Shown piece by piece: positions 1 through 7,093 of a DNA stretch of 15,251 nt; position 1 is the first letter of the stretch, and the number at the start of each line of letters is the position of its first letter. The position numbers and the translations under genes are program-made. Location of the stretch: the NCBI GenBank assembly GCA_015655565.1, contig JAATEU010000511.1, forward strand, positions 1-15,251, given 5' to 3'. Under the pieces are notes generated by a model. That model was not told the DNA's origin, made no database searches, and saw nothing but the letters and a program-made list of their open reading frames with translations. The DNA is from Clostridiales bacterium. GTDB taxonomy: Bacteria; Bacillota; Clostridia; Lachnospirales; Lachnospiraceae.

Positions 1-1253
1 ATCAAATCCTGTAGCCTATTTTGACGACGATCCCTGCGCTCCCGGCCGTCTGGCCGATAACCGCGGTCTGTATCATACTGATTTGATTTTAATAAATTTT
101 TCTCTTCTTTATAAATTTGTCCCGGGGATACTATGCTTTCCTGAGTAATCATATCATCTTCCATATATTTAAATTTTGCATAAACTCTGTCTACAATCCG
201 GCCCAGATATACTTTATCAGGATATTCATCAAACATACAGCTTCCGTCATATTCCAGTTTGTCACATTCATCTTCAATTTCTACAAGTATTTTCTTGGCA
301 ACCATTGGATACATCTGTTTCATGTAGTCCCAATCTTTATCTGCATCCTCACAATTATCATAGCCATATAGCGGCATCATAGGAATACCCATTGGAACAC
401 GGTAAGGATCTATATCAGAAATATAAATTCCATTATTGCCATAAGTAGGAACCGTAGCATAATCATAATCTGATCTACTATTGCCTGCAAAGTTATTATA
501 TTGTTCTTGAGAGCGAGCCGGGGTAGTGGTTCTATACTGAAAAGGTATATTTGGAGCAGTAGCCCCGGGTTGGGTTGGCATAGTAGGAGTGATAGGAGTA
601 GGCATTCCGGGCTGAGTCGGAATAGTAGGAGTGGCCGGAGTAGTAGTTCTGGGTTGAGTAGGAATGGTAGGAATAGTGGTTCTGGGCTGAGTCGGAGTAG
701 TAGGAATGGTAGGAGTGGTAGTTCTGGGCTGAGCCGGCATAGCAGGAGTAGTGGTTCTGGGCTGAGTTGGAATAGTCGGAATGGGAGTTCTGGGTTGAAC
801 AGGTATAGCAGGAGCAGGAGTGGTCATTCCAGGCTGAGTTGGCGTAGCAGGAGTGGCCGGAGTAGTGGTTCTGGGCTGGGCTGGCAGGGTAGGAGTGGTA
901 GGGGCAGTGGTTCCAGGCTGAGTCGGCAAGGTAGTCCTAGGCTGCGTCTGCAGGTTAGGAGAAGCTGGGGGAGTAACTCTTGGCTGCATAGGGAAGCCTG
1001 GCTGCCTGCCGTCATCAGGTATCTGCATGTTATAGTAGCCAGGAAAAGGCTGTATTGTATTCCCTGTCATGTCTGAATAATTTGGACTCACTAAAGGTTT
1101 ATAATAATATCCAGTTGAATTACTTGGCAATACAGTTGTATAATTTGGTATACCTTTTCTTGACGCTGCCTTCATGCTGCCTTTGAAATTACCATTCGGC
1201 TCCTGATTATTTGGATTGGTAAAAGGTGAATATTCAGGTAAGGAATATTTCAT
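1..1253 (-). CDS. Pro/Thr-rich repeat protein with conserved acidic C-terminal domain, possible spore-surface protein (3' partial)
   Basis: The frame is open from an ATG at 1253 to the window edge (about 417 codons, no stop), so the C-terminus is missing. The start is set by AAGGAGGA at 1258-1265, four bases upstream. Residues 1-88 are Asn/Tyr/Pro-rich. Residues about 89-246 are tandem repeats built on QPRTTTP or QPGxTxP joined by xPTxPTxP spacers. A Tyr/Gly/Pro-rich stretch follows, then from about residue 303 an acidic domain containing DWDYMKQMYP, EDECDKLEYDGSCMFDEYPD and YLGRIVDRVYAKF, which I associate with poorly described Lachnospiraceae proteins. The visible end (from about residue 396) is Arg/Asp-rich. 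There is no signal peptide or membrane segment. A SigK-like promoter lies upstream. Low-complexity Pro/Thr protein plus that promoter suggests a coat or spore-surface protein made in the mother cell; this is inference and the name is unassigned. Confidence 0.8.
   Translation of the reverse strand, partial: MKYSLPEYSPFTNPNNQEPNGNFKGSMKAASRKGIPNYTTVLPSNSTGYYYKPLVSPNYSDMTGNTIQPFPGYYNMQIPDDGRQPGFPMQPRVTPPASPNLQTQPRTTLPTQPGTTAPTTPTLPAQPRTTTPATPATPTQPGMTTPAPAIPVQPRTPIPTIPTQPRTTTPAMPAQPRTTTPTIPTTPTQPRTTIPTIPTQPRTTTPATPTIPTQPGMPTPITPTMPTQPGATAPNIPFQYRTTTPARSQEQYNNFAGNSRSDYDYATVPTYGNNGIYISDIDPYRVPMGIPMMPLYGYDNCEDADKDWDYMKQMYPMVAKKILVEIEDECDKLEYDGSCMFDEYPDKVYLGRIVDRVYAKFKYMEDDMITQESIVSPGQIYKEEKNLLKSNQYDTDRGYRPDGRERRDRRQNRLQDL
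510..989 (-). repeat. Degenerate tandem repeat encoding QPR/QPG-TTTP units
   Basis: Coding tandem repeat within the proline-rich gene. I count twelve QPR or QPG units plus one degenerate QYR unit (residues about 89-246). On the minus strand the core is CAGCCCAGAACCACTACT or close variants. Units are spaced irregularly, roughly 24 to 48 bases, always in multiples of three, so the frame is kept. The stretch is visibly richer in G and C than its surroundings. It is the kind of repeat that can expand or contract between strains. Confidence 0.85.
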
Positions 1254-1291
1254 TAGATCCTCCTTAGATTATCAATATCATTTTATTTACC

Positions 1292-1319
1292 AATATATGC
1301 GTTATAAAGTGAACCGTGC
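1292..1319 (-). promoter_or_regulatory. Candidate SigK-type (late mother-cell) promoter for the proline-rich gene
   Basis: Read on the minus strand, a -35-like AC (1316-1317) is followed after 16 bases by CATATATTG (1291-1299). This resembles the SigK consensus AC, N16-17, CATAnnnTA, with one mismatch in the last A. CATATATT also matches much of the SigE -10. It lies about 40 bases upstream of the ATG. Sporulation promoters are short and degenerate, so this is only suggestive. Confidence 0.35.
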
Positions 1320-1415
1320 ATAAATTAAGAATAGGAAGTTTTTAAAAATAGTAGGAATATTTTAACTTATATGATAAAATATATAGTATGAAATAGAAAT
1401 TGGAATTGCCGGTTT

Positions 1416-1493
1416 CTGCAGGTATACGGGAAAGGAATGTGAGAATGAATTCCCATTGGATTTTATTCTCACATTCCAGTTGGTTACTTGCAG
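1416..1493. other. Two-tier inverted repeat / structured leader upstream of the methyltransferase gene
   Basis: Inner arms GGAATGTGAGAAT (1434-1446) and ATTCTCACATTCC (1465-1477) are perfectly complementary over 13 bp around an 18-base loop. Outer arms CTGCAGGTA (1416-1424) and TACTTGCAG (1485-1493) pair over 9 bp with one G-U. Together they can form one long stem with an internal loop, ending 28 bases before the preferred start of the next gene. No T-run follows, and the flanking genes diverge, so an ordinary terminator is unlikely. It may be an RNA leader element or a protein-binding palindrome. I recognise no known riboswitch class. Confidence 0.6.
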
Positions 1494-1521
1494 CATTTCA
1501 TAAATGAAGGATAACAAAAAG

Positions 1522-2712
1522 ATGGATAAGAATATAATAAAGATTATTAGTGATAATTTAAATATAGGATTTATAGATATGGTAATTAGTAACCCTCCTG
1601 CAGGTTCTGAACTTCTAAAGATTAAGATCCGGCCTGTTTTATTAAAAGAAAAATTAATATACCAGGCGACGGAGTTCCGGGATAAGCAGGTTTTTCACAG
1701 CAACTATTCCAGGGAGGAACTTTTTGAAAAACTGCCGGACTGGCTGGAGAATTTTATGAAGCAGATTTTTTTAAGAACGCAGACTAAGCAAATTACCATT
1801 TTAATCAGTAAGAAAGGTAAAACAACCATAAAGTCCAGAAACCATAATTTAACGGACACGGAAGCTTTCAATCACAACATGCTAAGCCATAACAGGGAGA
1901 AAGCTTATATATTAAAGGAAGGCAGTCCGGTGCCATTTCTGGCAGACTTAGGCGTAATGACCCTGGAAGGTAAAATCATTAAAGCCAAATACGATAAATT
2001 TAAACAAATAAACCGCTTTTTAGAATTTGTGGAAGATATATTGCCTCATCTAGATAAAACAAGAGAATTAACCATAATAGATTTTGGTTGTGGAAAATCT
2101 TATTTAACCTTTGCCATGTATTATTATTTAAAGGTATTAAAAAGCTATCCGATTCAGGTTATAGGCTTGGATTTAAAGAAGGACGTAATTTTGAATTGCA
2201 ATCGGCTGGCAGAACGTTATGGTTATGATAAATTAACTTTTTTGGAGGGAGATATAGCATCCTATGAAGGTGTAAACAAGGCCGATATGGTTGTGACACT
2301 TCATGCCTGTGATACGGCAACGGATTATGCTTTATATAAAGCGGTTTTATGGAATGCCGATGTTATTTTATCCGTTCCCTGCTGTCAGTATGAATTGAAT
2401 ACCCAGATAAGCAATGATTTATTAAAACCAATTTTCCATTATGGCTTAATACAGGAACGTTTTGCAGCGTTAGCTACGGATGCTTTAAGGGCGGAATTAC
2501 TTGAACTGGTGGGATACAAGGCACAGATCCTGGAATTTATCCATATGGAGCATACGCCCAAAAATATTCTCATACGGGCGGTTAAAAAATCCAATAGGAA
2601 AAGTAGCAACTCGAATAAGCCGGAAAAAAAAGATTCGTATGAAAAATGCAGAAAATTTTTAGGGGTGGAACCAACTTTATATAAGCTGTTATCTGAACAG
2701 TATAAACTTTAA
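1522..2712 (+). CDS. Class I SAM-dependent methyltransferase (PF13679-like)
   Basis: I prefer the ATG at 1522 (396 aa): GAAGGAT (1506-1512) sits 9-10 bases upstream, while the in-frame ATG at 1504 has no ribosome site in front. Counting from 1504, the N-terminal ~185 residues are variable. The Rossmann fold begins with motif I IDFGCGKSYL (192-201), then GLDLK (221-225, the acidic ribose-binding position), LHACDTATDYAL (266-277), VPCCQ (291-295) and EHTPKN (349-354). GCGKS-YL, LHACDTATDYAL and VPCCQ are the signature of the Methyltransf_32 family, related to eukaryotic METTL25/RRNAD1-like proteins. An RNA or protein target is plausible but the substrate is unknown. A basic Lys/Ser linker (361-377) precedes a short C-terminal tail. 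It probably starts an operon with the next two genes (20 bp gap). Confidence 0.88.
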   Translation: MDKNIIKIISDNLNIGFIDMVISNPPAGSELLKIKIRPVLLKEKLIYQATEFRDKQVFHSNYSREELFEKLPDWLENFMKQIFLRTQTKQITILISKKGKTTIKSRNHNLTDTEAFNHNMLSHNREKAYILKEGSPVPFLADLGVMTLEGKIIKAKYDKFKQINRFLEFVEDILPHLDKTRELTIIDFGCGKSYLTFAMYYYLKVLKSYPIQVIGLDLKKDVILNCNRLAERYGYDKLTFLEGDIASYEGVNKADMVVTLHACDTATDYALYKAVLWNADVILSVPCCQYELNTQISNDLLKPIFHYGLIQERFAALATDALRAELLELVGYKAQILEFIHMEHTPKNILIRAVKKSNRKSSNSNKPEKKDSYEKCRKFLGVEPTLYKLLSEQYKL

Positions 2713-2732
2713 TGCAATAAGGAAGTGGAAAT

Positions 2733-5279
2733 ATGCTAAAATATTTATATAAAGGTATTATATTACTGTGTATCTTTGCCGGCTCTCTATATTATTTCGG
2801 GCGGGATATCAAGGAAGAAGTATTCGATATACAAAAAACAATAAAGATGGATGAAACCTCATTTCCTATTCTGGCCATAAGATTGGGAAAAGCTGAAATT
2901 AACCTGCTTCATGGTTATAGCAATAACCTGAATGCTAACATGGTAAGAGACTCAATTACTCCCCTGGATAGTGACCAAAGCTTTGAAGTAGTAATTGACG
3001 GAAAAGAAAACGATGTAAAACGGGTAATTTATGAATTGCGTTCCGTGACGGATAATAAATTATTAGAGACGGATACCATAAATGCCCTGGAAAAAGAGGA
3101 AAATAAAAAAACGGCGAAAATAAAATTTAAGACAGAATTAGGAGAAGGAACAGAATATGGTGTTAAAATTACTTTAGTTACCAGCGAAAGCAGAAAAATG
3201 AATTATTATACCAGGGTTAAATTACAGCCTTCCTCCTATTATAATGAAAAATTAGATTTTGTTATGGATTTTCATGATTCCATTATGGATAAAGACAAGG
3301 CGGAGGATATGATTATTTATCTGGAACCGGATGCGGATGCGGACAATACAACGTTGTCCTATGTTAATATACATTCCAGTTTTGAACTGGTACGATGGGG
3401 TGATTTAAAACCACAGATCCTGGGGAGTGTTGTACCGGCTGTAAAAGAAATTAATCCGGATACTGCCTCCGTTGAGTTAAAGTATATCATATCGGCAGAA
3501 ACAGAATCAGGACTGGAATACTACTATGTCAAGGAATTTTACCGTGTCCGTTATACCAGTTCAAGAATGTACTTATTAAATTACGAACGTACCATGGAAT
3601 CCGTATTTGATATGGAATTGACCAGCTTAAAGGAAAGCGAGTTTAAACTGGGAATTACGAACCAGCCGGATACGGACCTGGTTACCAGTTCTGATAATAA
3701 TAAGCTGTCCTTTGTCAGACAAAGGGAATTATGGTATTACAATTTAGCAGAGAATTCAGCCGTAAAAGTATTTTCCTTCCGCCAGGAGAATACGGACTAT
3801 GTCAGGGATGTTTATGATGAACATGATGTAAGAATCCTGAGTATGGATGATGACGGGAATATTGATTTTATGGTTTATGGTTACATGAACCGCGGGGTAT
3901 ATGAAGGGCGTGTCGGAATCGTGCTGTATAAATATTATAGTGGGGAAAACCGTATTGAAGAGTTATTATATATACCGATGAATGTCACTTATCAGATTCT
4001 GAAAGAAGAACTGGACAGTTTCAGTTATGTGAATCAGCTGGATGTTTTTTATTTTATCCTGAACCATAAAATATATGCTTACAGCCTGATTACAAAGGAG
4101 TTAACTGTAATTGCATCCGGTGTCGGCGCTGAGGATTTTGTTGTGAGCAAAGAGGAGCATTATATTGCCTGGCAGAACAGCGGAGATCCGGAAGAATCAA
4201 CGGAAATTGTTATATTGGATTTAGAGAGCGGGAAGGAAGAAAAAATATCGGCGCCTGCCGGTAATAATCTGAATCTGCTGGGCAGGATCAATAACAACAT
4301 TATATATGGGTTTGTAAAAACAGATGATATTACAACGAATCTGGACGGAAGCATATTAGTACCTATGTATAAAATTGCTATAGCTGATTCACAATCCAAT
4401 ATTTTAAAGGAATATTCCAAGAAGGGGTATTATGTGACCGGAACAACGGTTAAGGATAATGTCATAACCTTAGAGCGCGTAAAAAAAGAAAACCAGGACG
4501 GAGGTATCCATTATGTATCAGTTCAAGAGGATAATATATTAAATACGATTATAAATGAAACGAAAGCAATCGGGTTAACGACGAGAGTTACGCAGAAAAC
4601 TTTAACAGAGTTTTATATATCATTGCCTTCCGGTTTTAACCTGGAAGAAAAACCTGAATATAATAATACGATAAATACTGTCATTACCGAAGATACCACA
4701 CTGCGGTTGGAAGGTGCTGAGGTTATGAAAGAACCATATACCGTTTATGCCCTGGGCGGCATAGCTGGGATTTATGAACAAGCCGGGGCTGCCGTTCATC
4801 AGGCATATATGGCAGCAGGTGTAGTTTTAAATCAATATCAACAGAATATTTTGGAAAGAGGTATAAAAAGCACCACGAAAGAAATCGGTAACATTACACC
4901 CATATATACGTCCGGAGATACTGACAGTATAGCAGCCTGTGTGGGGATGATGAGGAATTATCAAAGCGGAAGTAAGGATTCCGGTAATTTAGAATCCGGT
5001 ACGCTGTATGAAATGTTAGAGAAAAGTATGGGTGATGCCGTACTGAACCTGACCGGATGTACCTTAGAAGAAGTATTATATTATATCAATAAAGAGGTAC
5101 CGGTTATTGCAATGAAGAATGAGGACAGTGCCGTGTTAATTATTGGCTATGATGCGTATAATATAACTGTTATTGATCCGTCCCTTCATAAATCCATGAA
5201 AATTGGACTTAATGACAGTACGGACATGTTTGAGAAAGCCGGCAATTTATTTTTCACTTATCTGGCGGATAATCAATAG
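2733..5279 (+). CDS. Large membrane-anchored extracytoplasmic protein with beta-propeller-like region and degenerate C39-like peptidase domain
   Basis: 848 aa, ATG preceded by AAGGAAGTGG. One N-terminal hydrophobic segment (residues about 8-22) should anchor the protein with the rest outside. Residues 60-280 look like beta-rich Ig-type modules. Residues about 320-600 contain repeated beta-strand pairs of the kind LWYYNLAENSAVKVF, KIYAYSLITKELTVIASG and TEIVILDLESGKEEKI, typical of TolB/WD-like propellers. Residues about 665-710 carry VYALGGIAGIYEQAGAAVHQ and NQYQQNILERG. The C-terminal domain (about 720-848) has the layout of a papain-like C39 peptidase: Cys736 in SIAACVGMM and PVIAM leading to SAVLIIGYDAYNITVIDP with Asp815. 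Ser799 stands where the family normally has His, so it may be inactive. Function unknown; the propeller and peptidase assignments are by pattern only. Confidence 0.8.
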   Translation: MLKYLYKGIILLCIFAGSLYYFGRDIKEEVFDIQKTIKMDETSFPILAIRLGKAEINLLHGYSNNLNANMVRDSITPLDSDQSFEVVIDGKENDVKRVIYELRSVTDNKLLETDTINALEKEENKKTAKIKFKTELGEGTEYGVKITLVTSESRKMNYYTRVKLQPSSYYNEKLDFVMDFHDSIMDKDKAEDMIIYLEPDADADNTTLSYVNIHSSFELVRWGDLKPQILGSVVPAVKEINPDTASVELKYIISAETESGLEYYYVKEFYRVRYTSSRMYLLNYERTMESVFDMELTSLKESEFKLGITNQPDTDLVTSSDNNKLSFVRQRELWYYNLAENSAVKVFSFRQENTDYVRDVYDEHDVRILSMDDDGNIDFMVYGYMNRGVYEGRVGIVLYKYYSGENRIEELLYIPMNVTYQILKEELDSFSYVNQLDVFYFILNHKIYAYSLITKELTVIASGVGAEDFVVSKEEHYIAWQNSGDPEESTEIVILDLESGKEEKISAPAGNNLNLLGRINNNIIYGFVKTDDITTNLDGSILVPMYKIAIADSQSNILKEYSKKGYYVTGTTVKDNVITLERVKKENQDGGIHYVSVQEDNILNTIINETKAIGLTTRVTQKTLTEFYISLPSGFNLEEKPEYNNTINTVITEDTTLRLEGAEVMKEPYTVYALGGIAGIYEQAGAAVHQAYMAAGVVLNQYQQNILERGIKSTTKEIGNITPIYTSGDTDSIAACVGMMRNYQSGSKDSGNLESGTLYEMLEKSMGDAVLNLTGCTLEEVLYYINKEVPVIAMKNEDSAVLIIGYDAYNITVIDPSLHKSMKIGLNDSTDMFEKAGNLFFTYLADNQ

Positions 5280-5316
5280 TATGGAAATGCACTTGTAGTA
5301 GGAAAGGAGAAGCAAA

Positions 5317-6432
5317 ATGGATGAAAGAGTAAAAGTTTTAGCTCATAATCTGGTAAGTTATTCAATGAATGTAAAAGAAGGTGACAAGGTATATATACAC
5401 TATATAGGAGATTCAACAAGAGAACTGGCAAGGCAGATTATAAAAGAAGTATATATGGCAGGAGGAATCCCATTCCCCCATTATACGGACCAAAGTATAC
5501 AAAGAGAGGTTCTTTTAAATTGTACGGAGGCTCAGATAAAACTAATGGCTGAAATAGATTCTGCTGAAATGGATCAAATGGACTGTTATGTCGGAGTCCG
5601 TGGCACGGATAATGTAAATGAGCTGTCCGATGTACCTTCCGGTAAAATGGAACTGTATGAAAAATTCTACACCACCCCGGTGCATCACGATATCCGTATA
5701 AGTAAAACAAGATGGGTAGTCCTGCGTTACCCAAACTTTGCCATGGCACAGTTAGCAAATACAAGTCTGGAGGACTTTCAGAATTTTTACTTTAGTGTAT
5801 GCAATTTAGATTATTCTAAGATGAGAAAGGCAATGGAACATCTCCTTGCGTATATGGATAAAACAGACAAGGTAAAAATTGTTGGTCCCGGAACGAACCT
5901 GACTTTCTCAATTAAAGATATTCCGTCCATACCATGCGCCGGAGAATGCAACATACCCGACGGTGAAGTCTATACGGCACCGGTTAAATATTCCGTTAAT
6001 GGAACCCTGTCCTACAATACACCTGCAGTATTCCAGGGATTTACCTATGAGAATGTTATACTTACTTTTAAGGATGGCAAGATTATAAATGCAGTGGCAA
6101 ATGATACGGAAAGAATTAATAAAGTATTTGATACGGATGAAGGAGCAAGGTATATTGGTGAATTTGCCATTGGAGTAAATCCTTATGTAATCAAACCTAT
6201 GAAGGATACTTTGTTTGATGAGAAGATTAGGGGGTCGTTCCACTTTACGCCGGGTAATTGCTATGATATAGCTCCTAATGGCAATAAATCGGCTATCCAT
6301 TGGGATTTAGTATGTATCCAGACGCCTGAATTTGGTGGCGGTGAGATATATTTTGATGATTTATTAATACGTAAAAACGGACAATTTGTCATTCCGGAAT
6401 TAGAATGCCTGAATCCGGACAATTTAAAGTAA
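5317..6432 (+). CDS. M29-family metallo-aminopeptidase (AmpS/PepS type)
   Basis: 371 aa, slightly shorter than the usual ~400-410 of the family. AGGAAAGGAG lies upstream of the ATG with proper spacing. M29 enzymes are cytoplasmic, dinuclear-metal (Co/Zn) exopeptidases that remove N-terminal residues from peptides. Likely metal ligands and family motifs are present in order: NIPDGEVYTAP with Glu217, GEFAIGVNP with Glu282, GSFHF with His309, and IHWDLV with His328 and Asp330. The N-terminal half has the typical YPNFAMAQLANTSLEDFQNFYF segment (138-159). No signal peptide. It follows the 848-aa gene by 37 bp in the same direction, so probably shares its transcript, and ends 2 bp from the stop of the opposing XRE gene. 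A role in peptide turnover is expected; the specificity cannot be read from the sequence. Confidence 0.92.
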   Translation: MDERVKVLAHNLVSYSMNVKEGDKVYIHYIGDSTRELARQIIKEVYMAGGIPFPHYTDQSIQREVLLNCTEAQIKLMAEIDSAEMDQMDCYVGVRGTDNVNELSDVPSGKMELYEKFYTTPVHHDIRISKTRWVVLRYPNFAMAQLANTSLEDFQNFYFSVCNLDYSKMRKAMEHLLAYMDKTDKVKIVGPGTNLTFSIKDIPSIPCAGECNIPDGEVYTAPVKYSVNGTLSYNTPAVFQGFTYENVILTFKDGKIINAVANDTERINKVFDTDEGARYIGEFAIGVNPYVIKPMKDTLFDEKIRGSFHFTPGNCYDIAPNGNKSAIHWDLVCIQTPEFGGGEIYFDDLLIRKNGQFVIPELECLNPDNLK

Positions 6433-6434
6433 GC

Positions 6435-6794
6435 TTAAGATAAACCGTAATTCTTTTTTTGTTTTTTTTCATTGGTCTCTTCACGGTCAATTAGAAGAGT
6501 ATGCAAAATTAACAGGCATCGGTCCCTATCATCAACGGAAAGGGAATCGAATAAACGTTCAAGTTGGGCTTTTTGGGATTCTTCATTATATGACTTAATA
6601 ATATGTCCGATTAATGTATCAATGGATGTTTCAAAAAAATCTGCTATTTTAATTAAGGATTCAATGTTGGGAGAGGATAAATCTTTTTCATAACTGCTTA
6701 TCATTTGCTGGGTAATGCCCAGGGCACTCCCAAGCTTTGCCTGACTGATTTTGTGTCCTTTCCGTATTTTTTCTAGATTTGAACCGAATGACAT
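6435..6794 (-). CDS. XRE-family helix-turn-helix transcriptional regulator
   Basis: 119 aa with an AAGGAGG site 7-8 bases before the ATG. The N-terminal ~60 residues form a Cro/CI-type HTH: LEKIRKGHKISQAKLGSAL (8-26) then GITQQMISSYEKDLSSPNIESLIKIADFF, with the recognition helix around TQQMISSYEK. The C-terminal half (residues 63-105) is helical and probably used for dimerisation; the tail is Lys-rich (NEKKQKKNYG). It resembles small SinR/Xre-like regulators. The gene is convergent with the aminopeptidase operon and is read from its own promoter at 6855-6883. No target can be assigned; autoregulation and control of the divergent glycosyltransferase gene are possibilities only. Confidence 0.9.
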   Translation of the reverse strand: MSFGSNLEKIRKGHKISQAKLGSALGITQQMISSYEKDLSSPNIESLIKIADFFETSIDTLIGHIIKSYNEESQKAQLERLFDSLSVDDRDRCLLILHTLLIDREETNEKKQKKNYGLS

Positions 6795-6854
6795 AAATAA
6801 CCTCCTTATGGTAATATTTTATAATTTTTTACATGTTTTATTTTTATTGATTGT

Positions 6855-6883
6855 ATTATATCATTCACGAAAACGCAAGACAA
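6855..6883 (-). promoter_or_regulatory. SigA-type promoter of the XRE regulator gene
   Basis: On the minus strand TTGTCT (6878-6883) and a perfect TATAAT (6855-6860) are separated by 17 bases. The predicted leader is about 55 bases to the ATG at 6794. Confidence 0.7.
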
Positions 6884-6893
6884 TGAAATATTT

Positions 6894-6950
6894 CTTAAGT
6901 TTACCTTAATAAAGCTTAATAATTCTTAATTTAATGGTATGCTATATGAT
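6894..6950 (+). promoter_or_regulatory. PhoP-box-like direct repeats with promoter for the glycosyltransferase gene
   Basis: CTTAA occurs at 6894, 6905, 6915 and 6925, a spacing of 11, 10 and 10 bp. Read as hexamers these are TTAAGT, TTAATA, TTAATA and TTAATT with 5, 4 and 4 bp between them. A good -10, TATGAT (6945-6950), follows 13 bp after the last repeat, with no good -35. In Bacillus the PhoP box is four TTAACA-like direct repeats placed at about -60 to -22 of activated promoters, and this layout matches. The regulator identity is inference; another OmpR-family protein would fit as well. Confidence 0.45.
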
Positions 6951-6976
6951 GTTAATATGTTTTATAATATTATAAC

Positions 6977-7008
6977 TTATCAGAAATTGGTTTTCAAATT
7001 TCTGATAA
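6977..7008 (+). other. Leader hairpin 1 upstream of the glycosyltransferase gene
   Basis: Arms TTATCAGAAATT (6977-6988) and AATTTCTGATAA (6997-7008) are perfectly complementary over 12 bp around the 8-base loop GGTTTTCA. It lies about 20 bases after the predicted transcription start. Confidence 0.6.
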
Positions 7009-7039
7009 AAGGCGGTGCACTTTACTGCCGTTTTGGTTT
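7007..7039 (+). terminator. Terminator-like leader hairpin 2 (possible attenuator)
   Basis: AAAAGGCGGT (7007-7016) pairs with ACTGCCGTTTT (7024-7034), with one G-U and one bulged G, around the loop GCACTTT. The 3' side continues GGTTT, giving an interrupted U-run. It directly abuts hairpin 1 and lies 55 bases before the glycosyltransferase start, so it could attenuate that gene or end a short leader RNA. Confidence 0.4.
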
Positions 7040-7093
7040 AGTTCCTATAATATTGAATATGAATTTTTATAATAACTTGGAGGAAAATGAGAA

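Noticed and set aside
510..990. Repeats with spacers resembling a CRISPR array
   Set aside because: The units are degenerate, irregular in period, always in multiples of three, and lie in a long open coding frame.
501..1076. Ser/Gly/Arg-rich plus-strand open frame of 191 codons
   Set aside because: It is the complement of the Pro/Thr repeat gene on the minus strand. It has no ribosome site, and its composition follows from the antisense of CCN/ACN codons.
1504..1521. ATG at 1504 as the methyltransferase start
   Set aside because: No ribosome site precedes it, while GAAGGAT at 1506-1512 is well placed for the in-frame ATG at 1522. Not fully excluded.
5908..6300. 130-codon minus-strand frame inside the aminopeptidase gene
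   Set aside because: It is antisense to conserved M29 motifs and has no ribosome site.
6831..6836. ACATGT palindrome in the XRE leader as an autoregulatory operator
   Set aside because: Only 6 bp with non-symmetric flanks; too short to support.
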